From Strongyloides papillosus (Eukaryota > Nematoda > Chromadorea > Rhabditida > Strongyloididae), in NCBI GenBank assembly GCA_005656395.1, contig SRSI01000069.1:494986-558985 (forward strand): 64,000 nt of DNA, in the 5' to 3' direction. Each line of letters begins with the position of its first letter. Positions within the stretch are counted from its first letter, which is position 1. Below the pieces are notes generated by a model. The model was not told the origin of the DNA, did no database searches, and was given only the letters and a program-made list of their open reading frames with translations. Made by a program: the position numbers and the translations under genes. This document shows, piece after piece, positions 11,749-23,900 of the stretch.

Positions 11749-12664
11749 TTAGGTTGAGGAATAAATAATAGCCGCAAATTCTTACTACAATTTTCCATTG
11801 TAAAAAATTAGAATAAATAAATTTTAATTAAAACAGTCTTTATGTAGAAATGTAGGGGACTTGCCCTGATAATATTTTGCATATTACCTTAATTTATAAA
11901 TTAATTTTTAAAAAAAGTTATGTCCGATTTTAAAAATGTTGTCAAAAAGAGAATTACGGGTAATTTTCTTACATGAGTTCAAACTTTGACGTAATAGAGT
12001 TGAAGCATATCGAAATATAGTAAATGCAGAGGAGGAAGGGTTAACTTCTGAACGCTTTTTGTGTCGGTGGTTTGAGAAATTCCAAAGGGTTAATTTTGAC
12101 CTTTTTTTTTAAGAGGGTAAAAGAGGACCCTTTACTACCAATACTCACAATTATTGGAAGATTGTCGGGCTAAATCTAAAGCAGTGACAAAGAGGGTTGA
12201 AATATATTGACGGGAGCTTGAGAAAATGAATGAAAAACTAAAAAAAACCATCCGACTTCAAAAATAGGAATATTCCAATATTATAGAATGACAAGATAAG
12301 ATGCCATTTTTCAAAACTAGTATTAAAAAAACTTGGTGAATTGAAATATGAGGCTCTATCTCACCCTCCATACTCACCTGATCTCTTTCTTACAATTTTC
12401 GATTTGTTTGAGCATTTCGATGTATTTTTTAAGAATAAATTGTTTAAGAATCAGGAGTCGTCAGAAAGCGATCTCAGTGACTTTTATTAAATGCAAAAGT
12501 CCTGAATCTTATAAAAGGGGGATTCAAAAGCCGTTAGAGCGTTGAGAAAAATATGTAGATTCTAATGAAGTATTATTTCGATAAATTTATTTAACATAAA
12601 CTTAAATAAATATTGCCTTAATTCATTTTTTCTGTTCGCAGCCATTATTTATTCCTCAACCTAA
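11749..12664 (+). mobile_element. decayed mariner transposon
   Basis: Inverted repeats begin TTAGGTTGAGGAATAAATAA at both ends and match over about 27 bases with two differences. TTAGGTTG is the usual opening of several mariner families. The element is flanked by TA (11747-11748, 12665-12666), and the empty site GAGCTATAAATC survives at about 5181, proving the insertion. At 916 bases it is shorter than a full mariner (about 1.25-1.3 kb), so an internal deletion has removed part of the transposase. Confidence 0.93.
11936..12490 (+). pseudogene. mariner transposase remnant
   Basis: The 5' part translates as a mariner N-terminal helix-turn-helix region: RVIFLHEFKL, then an in-frame stop, then VEAYRNI and RWFEKFQ. 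The 3' part contains NDKIRCH in place of the usual HDNARPH, followed by the diagnostic HPPYSPDL and FKNQES. The position of the third catalytic Asp of the DD34D triad reads Ile. Frameshifts and the internal deletion remove the first Asp region. The piece is dead, and useful mainly for dating the array. Confidence 0.9.
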
Positions 12665-12814
12665 TATAAATCTTTTACCCGAATTTGATAATGATAAAAA
12701 AAACTCTAGTGAATTTGATTTTTATTATATGTAAAGTTTAATAAAGATTATTAATAAATTTATTAACTGTACATTTAAGTTTTATCTTACTTATGGTATT
12801 ATAAATGTTTTTTA

Positions 12815-13282
12815 TTAACACATTTCATGGTTTCCCCAAACTTTCTCACCAAACCAATAGGTATAGATACATACTGCTTTGAAATCAGTACATGTAGAAT
12901 TAGTACAAACACAATCTCCTATATAAAATAAAGCACCTTTATCTGGACCAGAATATTTATTATTCGTTTGATAAGTTAATACTTTTGAATAAACTTCTAT
13001 ATAATTAAAACTACCTTCTCTGAAAAATCGACCAGTACCCTTGTAGGCTTTTAACATTTCACGGCAAGCTATAGTTGGTTTGACTGTAATGTTCTCCATC
13101 TCCAGTATTCGTTTACAAATTTCAAATTGGCATAAATATGTCGGTAATTCACGTACATCTTCTACTCTATACCTAGTTTGAGAATGAAACTTAGCCCATT
13201 GTGAAGTTAAGTTTAAGTATAGAAAAAGACAAGTTATCGAGTAGGTAATTACAATAATTCTCATCGTTATTTGATGATTCAC
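12815..13282 (-). CDS. B4: type-B cysteine-rich secreted protein
   Basis: A 155-residue intronless frame with start MNHQITMRIIVITYSI and a hydrophobic N-terminal segment. It has the eight family cysteines (LCQFEIC, IACREM, GDCVCTNSTCTDFKAVC, EMC at the very end) and sequons NIT and NST. It differs from B3 and B5 at many positions (for example KPTIAC for ETKAC and FGEKVWG for FGWKVWG), while length and cysteines are kept. That suggests retained function under diversification. The mariner lies only 150 bases beyond its 3' end. No family name recognised. Confidence 0.78.
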   Translation of the reverse strand: MNHQITMRIIVITYSITCLFLYLNLTSQWAKFHSQTRYRVEDVRELPTYLCQFEICKRILEMENITVKPTIACREMLKAYKGTGRFFREGSFNYIEVYSKVLTYQTNNKYSGPDKGALFYIGDCVCTNSTCTDFKAVCIYTYWFGEKVWGNHEMC

Positions 13283-13608
13283 TGAATATTTGAAAGATAT
13301 GTGTCTTTTATACTGCTAGACATTTAGAAAATCAAAAATTACTAGTAAACATTAAAGTTACCCATATTTAATTATATGGGACACTCTACGAAGTCAATAA
13401 CAAGACAAAATTTTGCACAATATTTTTTCACTGTACTTTTGCATTAAATTAAACAAAAAAATTGGCCAATCACACTTTTTTCTTGATATTCACTAAAAAT
13501 TAGCGAGTACTTTACCTAACAAGCATATTAATCAGCTGATAAAATATTTTCTAGAACTGATATGTTTGGTATAAATATGACTGTGAATTCGCTTCAAAAT
13601 TTGAGATC

Positions 13609-14353
13609 ACCTTAACTAGCCAAATAAAAACGCGTCGAAACTGTTGACTGAAATTTAGTTTATATGGTGATTTGATATAGTTTTGGTACTTTATTTGTAC
13701 TTTTAAAGGCTATTTGTGATAATTTTTATTATTTCCATATTTATCTTAAAACTATCTGATCAATAAAATAGTAATCATATGATAAGCTTTTTAGTTATTC
13801 GTTTTTGTTTGAAGCACACTTTTCAATTAAATGTGAAAAGGTTTTTGTGAAAAGTAAATTACCAACCCCATTTTAATGAATAACCTTAAAAATATCACTT
13901 CGTACACTTTTTATCTTTTGGACAAAATATTTATTGTGACGAGAGTTATTCGATAAAATGAATGTTAAATATATATTTTATGAATAATATAAAAATTTAT
14001 GAAGTCATTTTTCATAAAATTATCTTCTTCTCTAAAACTTTGTGTCTTTTACAATTACATTATAATTAAAGATGTCATTAAATGTATCAATTTACATTTG
14101 GTAAATTCTACCACACTTGAAAAGAGATATTATCTTAACTTTTTACAAGAATTTTTATCTGCATTTATTTAGATAAAATTATAGGAAAAAATGCAATTTA
14201 TCATTTAAAGTTAAAATACGGCATTGGAAATAAGATTCATTTTCAAGAATAAGCCTTAAGATATATATAAAATTTTCATATTCCTTAAAAAACATCTATA
14301 TAAACTAGATTTCAGTCAAAAATTTTGACGCGTTATAATTTGGCTATTAAGGT
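13609..14353. mobile_element. inverted-repeat element F, copy 1
   Basis: The left end reads ACCTTAACTAGCCAAAT and the right end (14293-14353) is its complement. The arms match over roughly 60 bases at about 85 percent, including AACGCGTC and TTGACTGAAAT. The interior (about 620 bases) has no gene. A second copy lies at 17731-18474, and the left part alone at about 6116-6176. Because all copies travel with the duplicated unit, independent transposition is not shown. Sequence right of the end differs between copies (GCAATC versus AGATTC), which supports this boundary. Confidence 0.55.
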
Positions 14354-14830
14354 GCAATCATGTTTTGATCTTTCCAGTTTTCTTTGTTTTTGGAAAAAAT
14401 ATAAAGACAACAACACATGTTCGACCTCTCCTATGCGCGAGTGTTTTTACGCAATTTTTGCTAATTTTTTTAGAAATTTTTTTCAAAATCTCTAAAAACA
14501 TTCAGTTACTCTGGATGTTGGGCCTGTGCCACTATATCTATAATTTCTCATGGACCACTACACTATTGAAGCGGGTCGCGTCGGTAAAATAAAGTCGTAG
14601 TTATAGTAAACTTTTTTTTAGACTGGTAACAGTCATAAATAGCTTATAATGTACTTCTTTAGACTAGTAAATTACTTTTACATTCTCAAAATTGAATAAG
14701 ACCTATTAGTTCCTGGATTCTATTTTAATATAAATGTACATTTTCACATTGATCAATCTTTTATTTCATAAAAAGCATTATCATTTCAAATTTCATAAAC
14801 TGGAATATAATTAATAAATAATAATTAACA
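14354..14830. other. conserved non-coding block of the duplicated unit
   Basis: The stretch from about 14385 to 14830 recurs at 18510-18960 with few changes, including a less AT-rich core around GATGTTGGGCCTGTGCC. The short forward open frames in it are not conserved in length and look fortuitous. Function unknown. Confidence 0.5.
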
Positions 14831-15104
14831 GGAAGAATTCCTGACTCTAACACGGACTTTCATGGGAATGTAAGAAAGGATCCGCTCTTTCAAAAGGATA
14901 GTCCTGGGAATTTGGAAGGCCGCCTAAAATCCAAGGTATAAAAGGGACCAATTTTTGTTAAATATTCATTCTTTACTTCTACTCCGTCTTATACAGTCGG
15001 CTTAGGACTGTTGGTGTTATATTATGGAATCGTTTATCCTTAATAAAGTTATTATTTTATCTTTCATGTACGTGTTTTCTAATTCTCATATTTATCCAAC
15101 AGTT
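14831..15104. mobile_element. LTR-like fragment at a duplication breakpoint
   Basis: This less AT-rich segment is absent from the paralogous position near 18960. It contains a TATA-like TATAAAAGGG (about 14938), an AATAAA (about 15041) and ends CCAACA, features expected of a retrotransposon LTR with promoter and polyadenylation signals. Flanking AACA on both sides could be a target duplication. No adjacent gag or pol is visible, so it would be a solo LTR. The call is tentative. Confidence 0.4.
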
Positions 15105-15582
15105 TAAAATATTGCGTTATAAATAAATTAATTTCAAAAATATTATTGATAAAGGTTTTAAGTAATTACATAACTGAGGATAAATTAACATATTATTTGT
15201 GGGAATTGAAAAAGGAAATATTCATTAAATGGTTTTAAATTTAAATTTTTTGAAATAAAGTAATGAAATAATAATTAAAGCGATTTTTTTGCAATATTTG
15301 GAAGTTGATTTAAAGATTCGTTTTGTTTTTTTAATATGTAGTATGATTTTTATACTTTTAAACAATATTTATAGATGATTACTTATTTGATCTTAAAAAT
15401 AATGCCAATGATAAGTCTTTCTTGGTTATATTAATGTTTGATCTGAAGTTATATAAAAATTTTTGTTTCAAATGTATAATGTTTTTGTTTAATGCCACGT
15501 TCAATGTTCCTTCAATTTTTCTCTCAATTATTTAACATCACAATATTAAAAAACTATCCATTTCTACCCATCAATAGAATAA
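15105..15582. other. spacer, left edge of duplication copy 3
   Basis: From about 15117 this matches 3496-3964. No gene is seen. Confidence 0.6.
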
Positions 15583-16160
15583 TTAAATATAATACCATTT
15601 CATAAACTTCCAAGCATCAACCAGATATTTTCTACACATTGAATGATTACCATAGAAAAATCCACGAAACAAATAAGAAAAAATACATATTTCTTGAAAG
15701 TAAGTAAACTAACTATCACCACAAGCAGAATCTCCTACATAAAAAAATTATATTTATGACGATCCAAATTCGAATTATATTCTCTTTTAAATATTACTCT
15801 TAAATATGTTTCTATATGATAAAATATGTTGTCTGGAGTATATAAAACAATACCTATGAAAGCGGTCATGGTTTCTTTGTCTTCTAACCTCACTCTGTAA
15901 GTTTTACTTTTTAATTCTCCTAATTTCTGGGCAGTTATGTTTTGATATGATTCTATGGTTGAATTGTTTCCCTAGTGAGATACTCTTCTTCTACTTTTGT
16001 TATCAAATTTAATCCATTGAGAAGTTAGATCAAAATATAGAAATAAAATAATTAATAAAAGAGTAATTACAATAATTCTCATTGCTGTTATATGGTTAAA
16101 ATGAAGTTTTGGGATATATATTTTTGACAACACGTATTTGCAGCAATCAATTATTAGCAT
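15583..16160 (-). pseudogene. A4: broken type-A gene
   Basis: The frame opens at 16160 with the conserved MRIIVITLLL and runs only to an early stop after KSRRRVSH (15972). Downstream sequence still encodes the type-A body (NNSTIES, NITAQKLGELKS, MTAFIGIVLY), then meets the same T-run frameshift as A2 and the same stop inside the cysteine module. It therefore carries at least one more lesion than A2. It is not functional as a full-length protein. Confidence 0.8.
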
Positions 16161-16948
16161 TAATCAATTTGAGTATGCTAATTAACTGCATAAATAAAAA
16201 TGATAGGGCATAAACATTGTGAATGCTATGTCATTATTCGATTCATAAAAAATAAGTTTATTTATATTAAATTAACCTTTTATCAAATAAGTTTGATATT
16301 TTTGATGTTTGGAATAATATAATTTTTAAAATTATTTTAGATCAAATTTCCAAATCCATTTGACATAATCGGTAATAAAATTTACAACGTCATTAAAAGC
16401 TTATTGTTTTAAAAAATAATTACTTCCCAAACATAATTTATTAAATTATGAATATTGTTCTGCAGTTTGCTTTTGAAGATCTTTTATTATATTGAAAAAG
16501 AATGGTCTGAAAATAGTAACCATTATTTTTATTTTGATATTAAGCTTCAATGTGTGCTTTGTGAACTTACAAAAGCTTTCACAAATATCAAATAAATTAA
16601 ATTCCGAAATACCGAATTTACAAGTTAAAATTTCATTGAAAGTGTATAAATATTATCTACAATTATACTGTATGTTACTGTTGTTAAGATTATAGAACTG
16701 AAAATTTTTGAGTTCTCTTTATGCTTAATTATTGTAATTAACTGAATATATATTGATATAATATAATCATTAAAAATTTGATTATCTCTGTTAACTTATA
16801 AATTTTTTACTCAAATTTGATAATGACAAAAAAAAACTCTAGTGAATTTGATTTTTATTATATGTAAAGTTTAATAAAGATTATTAATAAATTTATTAAC
16901 TGTACATTTAAGTTTTATCTTATTTTTGGTTATTAGAAATGTTTTTTA
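16161..16948. other. intergenic spacer
   Basis: Copy of the spacer 4537-5338. A forward open frame near 16492 is a chance opening in AT-rich DNA. No gene seen. Confidence 0.6.
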
Positions 16949-17416
16949 TTAACACATTGTATGATTACCCCAAACTTTCCAACCAAACCAATAAGTATAA
17001 ATACATATTGCTTTGAAACTAGTACATGTAGAATCAGTACAAATACAATCTCCTATATAAAATAAAGCACCGTCATCTGGACTAAGATATTTATTGTACG
17101 TTTTATAAGTTAATACTTTTGAATAAACTTCTATATAGTTAAAATTACCTTCTCCAGAAAATCGACCAGTACCCTTGTAGGCTTTGAGCATTTCAAGGCA
17201 AGCTTTTGTCTCTGGAACTGTAATGTTCTTCATCTTCAATATTTGTCTACAAATTTCAAATTGGCATGAATATACAGACAATTCACGAACATTTGCTACT
17301 CTATGTCGAGTATGATAATAGAGTTTAGCCCATTGAGAAGTCAAACTAAAATACAAAAAAAGAATAGTTATCAAATAGGTAATTACAATAATTCTCATCG
17401 TTATTTGATGATTCAC
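16949..17416 (-). CDS. B5: type-B cysteine-rich secreted protein
   Basis: A 155-residue intronless frame, the twin of B3. It has the same MNHQITMRII start and hydrophobic N terminus, eight cysteines at identical positions and sequons NIT and NHT. It differs from B3 only by GEGN for GEGS and GDCIC for GDCVC. The 5' flank is also nearly the same. Recent duplication, or gene conversion between the two blocks, explains this. Function is unknown; a secreted or surface glycoprotein is inferred. Confidence 0.78.
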   Translation of the reverse strand: MNHQITMRIIVITYLITILFLYFSLTSQWAKLYYHTRHRVANVRELSVYSCQFEICRQILKMKNITVPETKACLEMLKAYKGTGRFSGEGNFNYIEVYSKVLTYKTYNKYLSPDDGALFYIGDCICTDSTCTSFKAICIYTYWFGWKVWGNHTMC

Positions 17417-17730
17417 TGAATGTTTGAAAGATATATGTCTTTTATACTGCTAGACATTTAGAAAATCAAAAATTACTAATAAACATTAAAGTTACCCATA
17501 TTTAATTATATGGGACATTCTACGAAGTCCATAACAAAACTAAATTTTGCACAATACTTTTTCACTAAAACAAACAAAAAAATTGGCCAATCACATTTTT
17601 TTTTTGATATTCACTAAAAATTAGCGAGTACTTTAATCTAACAAGCATATTAATCAGCTGATAAAATATTTTCTAGAACTGATATGTTTGGTATAAATGT
17701 GACTGTGAATTCGCTTCAAAATTTGAGATC

Positions 17731-18474
17731 ACATTAACTAGTCAAATAAAAACGCGTCGAAACTGTTGACTGAAATTTAGTTTATATGGTGATTTGATAT
17801 AGTTTTGGTACTTTATTTGTACTTTTAAAGGCTATTTATGATAATTTTTATTATCTCCATATTTATCTTAAAACTATCTGATCAATAAAATAGTAATCAT
17901 ATGATAAGCTTTTTAGTTATTCGTTTTTGTTTGAAGCACACTTTTCAATTAAATGTGAAAAGATTTTTGTGAAAAGTAAATTACCAACCTAATTTTAATG
18001 AATAACCTTAAAAATATCACTTCGTACACTTTTTATCTTTTGGACAAAATATTTATTGTGACGAGAGTTATTCGATAAAATGAATGTTAAATATATATTT
18101 TATGAATAATATAAAAATTATGAAGTCATTTTTCATAAAATTATCTCCTTCTCTAAAACATTGTGTCTTTTACAATTTTGATTACAATTAAAGATGTCAT
18201 TAAGTGTATCAATTTACGTTTGGTAAATTTTACCACACTTGAAAAGATATATTATCTTAACTTTTTACAAGAATTTTTATTTGTATTTTTTTAGGTAAAA
18301 CGATAAAAAAATGCAATTTATCATTTAAAGTTAAAATATGGCATTGGAAATAAGATTCATTTTCAAGAATAAGCCTTAAGATATATATAAAATTTTCAAA
18401 TTCCTTAAAAAACGTCTATATAAACTATATTTCAATCAAAAGTTTTGACGCGTTATAATTTGGCTAGTTAAGGT
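17731..18474. mobile_element. inverted-repeat element F, copy 2
   Basis: The left end is ACATTAACTAGTCAAAT and the right end GGCTAGTTAAGGT, with the same internal AACGCGTC-containing arms as the copy at 13609-14353. Interior non-coding. See that entry for the boundary argument. Confidence 0.5.
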
Positions 18475-20106
18475 AGATTCACATTCTGTGACGGGATCCG
18501 TATGTATTTTTGGAAAAATATAAAGACAACAACACATGTTCGACCTCTCCCATGCGCAGGTTTTTTTACGCAATTTTTGCCAGTTTTTTTAGAAATTTTT
18601 TTCAAAATCTCTAAAAACATTCAGTTACTCTGGATGTTGGGCCTGTGCCACTATATATGTAATTTCTCATGGACCACTACACTATTGAAGCGGATCGCGG
18701 CGGAAAAATAAAATCGTTGTTATAGTAAACTTCTTTTTAGACTGGTAACAGTCATAATTAGCTGATAATGTACTTCTTTAGGCTAGTAAGTTACTTTTAC
18801 ATTCTCTAAATTGAATAAGACCTATTAGTTCCTGGATTCTAATTTAATTTAAGATAGATGTGCATTTTCACATTGATCAATTTTTTATTTCATAAAAAGC
18901 ATTATCATTTCAAATTTCATAAACTGGAATATAATTAATAAATCATAATTAACAATTAACAAAAAAGTCTCATACACACCGCTCTCTCCTAACAACAAAT
19001 GTAACCTAAAAATATAAAAAAATCCTTTCCTCAACAAAAAAAACTTTTCCTCAAAAAAATCTTGTCATCGTTATGTTATCGTAAACAAACCTCACAAAAT
19101 AAAACTAATTAATAAAATTCTCCAAAAAAAGTAATTACATCTAATTGAATTTTTTCCGCAAAATCAAATTATGTATGTTCCAAATTGCATAAATAATTAA
19201 GGATTACATTCTTTTTTTTGTTATAAATTTGTTGGTAAATGTAATTAAAATACTATTTTTCTATGGATTTCATTTATTTTTTTAATTATTGTTCAATTTA
19301 TTAGAATTTTCAATTATTATATTTTAATTAACAAAAAAGGGTTAATTTAAAATAAATATTTAATTTTCGAAAAAAAAATGATGAAATTTGTTTAAAAATA
19401 GTAATATTCATGTGTTTACATTTTTAAATAAATATAAAAATTAATCTGTAAAGAGCAGAAGAGTTTATATTTATCATTGCAAAGCGAAAAATCATTTCAC
19501 AGATTCCTTTTTATTTATAAAAGCTTAAATTGTTTATAATTTATTAAACAAAAAAAGATATTCTTTCCATTTTTTTTTCTTTTTTCACTTGAATTCCTTT
19601 TTCCATAAGGTAATTCTTTAAAAAAAACTACCCTAAAGGAAAATGTTTTCAAAAACAGAGTCAAATTCTTTACATAGTAATACTATACTTTATTTGACCT
19701 TTAATTTATCTTATTATAAAAGAAAAACCACACATTCTTATTTATATAAATCAAAAAAATATATATATCACTACTCTTTAATCTTTGATCAACATTTATT
19801 TAATAATTTAAAGAAAAATTTCTATAACTTAATCATAATATTTTCTTTTCCAAATAATATTTATCATAAATTTAACAATAGAATATCATATTATTTAGTT
19901 TTAATATTTGATAAACAAAGTTTTTATGTTTAATGAGAATGAAATTAACCAATTATTGTCGTTCATTGTGTTATTAGAAATTAATTATGTTAAATTTAGA
20001 TTTTGACTCGAATATGTTAATGGAAATATTACATTTTGTTATGGTAGGTGTAAGTAGGGAATTTTGTTCTCACTTTTGGTTTTATGACTTTCTTCTAAAA
20101 CAACTT
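18475..20106. other. gene-free stretch separating the array from the single-copy genes
   Basis: The first 490 bases repeat the block at 14385-14830. After about 18965 the sequence is unique, extremely AT-rich and without a supportable gene. It probably includes the 3' end signals of the gene at 20107. A forward open frame around 19643 is low complexity and was rejected. Confidence 0.6.
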
Positions 20107-20972
20107 TTAGACAGCCTTTATGACATCCCTTGTAGGGGAGAGACGATTATGATTGATTGGTATAGGAAGTGATTCTCTTCTTTTCATTGGATCATAGGTT
20201 AATAATGATAAATGATGTTCCTGAAATTTATAGGGGTAGTTGATCGATTCAGTGATGTTATCTCTTGAATCTTCTAATGCACATGATACCAGTAAATCAT
20301 CGTCATCCTCCGCGATTATGTCACCTGAGTTAATTGATCCATTTGGTGAGGGCTCATCCTGCTGATTTGTTACTGCAACCAAAGCATTATAATCAACAAT
20401 TGCATACTCAATGACATCTGTACTTTCATGTCTCTTTATCAAATGTGGTTTCATCATTTGAGGATCACATTCCTCTCCAACCCCTGATGATGATCCATAT
20501 ATTTCGGGATGTTTTTGTGTATACCTAAGTAATTCCTAAAAAATAACATAGATATATTATCAGTAAAAAAAGTGATAAAATTGTTTATTGGTGTCCTTAA
20601 TTAATATTAAAAACATACTTCTTTCTTTATCAGTCTCGTTTGATCATTCTCACTACCACCGTTTTCTCCCTTATCATTACTCTCTTCATTAACAACAATA
20701 TTCCCTTTTATTCCTTCTAACTCATTATACCCATACTCACTACTATCAGTCATCTTCCTCAAACTTTTATCATCCTTTCTCCTGAAACTTTGACTTCTAA
20801 AAGAATAAAAATTAACATCATCAATCTGTTATAGAGTAAAAGCTTACTTTTTGCTACCATTTCCTAGGCAAGCCATTGCTTGATCTGGACAACAAGCTAT
20901 AGAAGCTAGCCATCCAGCAAAGACAGAAACGCATAAAACAACGATTATAATAATAATAAATAATTCATCCAT
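20107..20972 (-). CDS. small single-pass membrane protein, three exons, unrecognised
   Basis: Exons 20848-20972, 20619-20796 and 20535-20107 join with GT..AG introns and matching phases to give 243 residues. The N terminus MDELFIIIIIIVVLCVSVFA is a membrane helix with almost nothing before it. A CCPDQAMACLG segment follows directly; its juxtamembrane cysteines could be acylated. The rest is hydrophilic and probably cytoplasmic, with acidic runs (EDDDDL) and the segments ELLRYTQKHPEIYG and RLSPTRDV. An acceptor-like TTTACTAG lies three bases before ATGGAT, which suits spliced-leader addition or a 5' UTR exon. No family recognised. Exon structure is well supported; the role is unknown. Confidence 0.75.
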
Positions 20973-23900
20973 CTTCTAGTAAATGAAATCAAATATAACA
21001 ATATTCATCAAAATAGTCTTTTATATTTTTGTTACACACCTAACAATATCTTTGAAACATCTTCTAAGATCTTCCTCTAATATTATCTTCTAAATTATTT
21101 ATAAAAGAAAACTTTTATCTTTTTGTATTCCTTTAAAACAAAAAATACTTATTTTAAATAACAAATAAACGATAAAAAGAAAGAAAAATAAGGAAATGGT
21201 GGTGTAAGAGAGATGATAAAAGGAATTTTTTTTATGTGTTATCGCGACAACATTATAAATATTTTAAATATTATATCTAAAAATCACTATAAAATGAATG
21301 GTTTACTCAGGGAAAAGTAATATTAATAATGATAAGGTATTTTATTATAAAATAACCTCCATATTTCTTTTATAAAAGTGTTTATATTTTATGAAGTGAT
21401 AGAATGATATGAATAGAAAAATAAAATTTTATGTATATTTATGCTAAAAAAAAGTGGATAAATAGATGGGGAAACAAAAGTTCATGCCAAAGTGATATTA
21501 AAAGTATAATTGATAAAATGGCTCATATTTGTGTTATTCTCAATTCTTTAACATCATAAAGTTATAGTACTATAAACAAATAGTATATACACATATTAAT
21601 TTTATTATCATCATTATTATTAATATTATATTACAAAAAATAACTTTTAAAAATAACTATCTATTTTTTGATGAAAATAATAATATTATGATATGTTTAA
21701 CATTAAAGAAGTTATAAAATTGTCCAAAAAAAAGTATATTTAAAAGTAAAAGTATATAAAATTTTGTTAAATAAAATGTGTTTTGTTGTCAAAATGGGTT
21801 GAAATAAATTGTTTTGAAGTAGTAGCTATTACATTTTTATATATAGAACAAAGACAATTTTATAATAGAGATTATTGAAGATTTCAGCGATAGGAGGAAA
21901 TAATTATAAACACTTTTTTGATGCCTCTTTTTTTCAAGAATTTTTTCTCACATCCTAAGAATATATACCCACAAAGTACATGGTTAATACTTAAATAACA
22001 AATGTTTTTGTCTAAATTTTAATTTTTTATTTATTAAAATTTTGTTTTTATACCAATTGATATATAGTCTCGTTTTATCAGGAAAAAGTGGATAAAAAAC
22101 CCATAAACAATCACCAAAATACTTAGACATTAATAAATTAAAATTTCCCTGGGCACCAACAAAAAAAAGAACCAATATCAAATATCAAACCGAGGAAAGA
22201 CCATTATTTTAATAAACATACCTCAAACTATTACTTTTTACCTCTTTAAAATAAATTTTTAACATACTGATATCTCAAAATTAAACATAATATATTTTTA
22301 AATATGTTTAGGAGGTGATGTCGCAATTATTCTAATGAGTAGGCATATAATATTTGTTTGGAGGATTACAAACTTAAAAAGTGGAGAAGGGAAGAATTTT
22401 TACCGCTAATTTTGTTGTTCTTCAACATAAAAATTTTTAAATGATTTTTAAATACAATCTACAACTTATAAATATATTTATATATTCCTCCTTCTTATTT
22501 CTTATTCTTAAACACTATCTTTATGATAATAAATCTACAATGAGGGAAATATAGTGAAGGCAAAATGAGGAAAAATATAGGAATGATGTAAGATATATGA
22601 AATTTAAAATGAATGATATCTAATATCTAAAGATGATAAAATGAAAGATGACAAAGATGTATATAAAATAATAAATTTCTAATAATATAAAAAAAACAAT
22701 AAATACACTTTTTGAAGATGCAATTATTTTGAGGAGATCATCAATAATCCTAACAACAACCTCAAATTTATGTTTTCCTCCCCCCTAAAGTTACTGATGA
22801 TAAAAAAAATCTGTTAAGTTTATTAAAACAATCACAAAAAGGAAAAGGCAGAGATGTCTATATCGTATTTAAGTAAATAAAATTATGATTAACACAAAAA
22901 ACACAGACAAAAATAGGAAGTTCAAAGAAAAAAATTATATTACATGAATAAACCGACATAAAAAAAGGCACACTCTAGAATTATCCTATTGTATTAAAGA
23001 TATTACACCATAAAGATAAACCTTTTATACCAAAACAAAATTCACTAATTCTATCGTACTTCTCTCCTAAACATTCAAAAAATGTAATAATATTTTCTCT
23101 CAAAACACATTCAATGTTATATTTATTTTTTCAATATAATTTTATGAATTATATTTTATATAGTACATAACAAAAAAAAATGAAATGATAAATGAAATAT
23201 TTTTACGAAATTGACTGTGAAACGATTAAAAAAGCAATCTTATTATAACTTTTCTCTCCAACCACAAATATTTGAAAAATTTTTATGTATCAAGTAAAAA
23301 ATATTTTCTTAAGATGTATTGTTAACTATTTAGGTACCTAATTTAATGTGACATTTAGATTTGAAGTAAAAAAAAATCATTATTACTATTATAAATATTG
23401 GAAATGAAGAAAAAAATTTCCTTATTTTCACATCAATCATTTAATGAAAAAAATGATTTATAAGTATTATATAATTTTAAAAATAACAACTATTAACTGA
23501 CTTTTTATCAGTTATTTCTTGACAATTAATGTGACTCTTAACCAAAAAAAAACAGAGACCCACAACAATTCATAATAATCTAGTGTTTTGGGTGTCTGGC
23601 GAAATAATAAAAATAAAAAAATTTTATATTTATATTTTATTTTTATAAAGGCAATTGGTTAATAACATTTAAGTAAATATGTATACAATATATATATCAA
23701 TTCAAAAAAATTATTTAGAAGGGAAACATTATGTAAAAAATGTTATATAAATATACATATAAAATAATATAAATAAAATTTAAATTGGTATTTTTCACTT
23801 TTTTGTCTCTTGATAACAAAGTATGGTAATATATAAATATATTTTTATCCATCTGTTTATTGATATAATTTCTATTTAAGTTTATTATGAAGGCCCACTT

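Larger units (their letters stand above)
7700..13660. repeat. segmental duplication, copy 2 (A3 + B4), expanded by insertions
   Basis: This is the same A-spacer-B-flank unit as 3496-6176 and 15117-17790, but older. It is enlarged by the 2.8-kb element at 7810-10600 and the mariner at 11749-12664. It begins abruptly at about 7700 inside the A3 3' flank, where the sequence joins the B3 5' flank, so this junction is a deletion or recombination point. Confidence 0.7.
15117..17790. repeat. segmental duplication, copy 3 (A4 + B5)
   Basis: Near-identical to 3496-6176 in gene content, spacing and orientation, including the shared lesion in the A pseudogenes. Unlike copy 1 it has no foldback insertion at its right end, so it preserves the empty site for element C. 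Confidence 0.8.

Noticed and set aside
14365..14592. Forward open frame conserved at 18502-18711
   Set aside because: Lengths and N termini differ between copies, and conservation is explained by block duplication rather than coding selection.
18620..18700. Minus-strand tRNA-like start with an A-box match (TAGTGTAGTGG)
   Set aside because: No anticodon stem or proper B box at the right distance, and no cloverleaf can be drawn.
19643..19933. Forward 96-residue open frame
   Set aside because: Low-complexity AT-driven composition (Tyr, Asn, Lys, Ile, Phe), no paralog or splice context.
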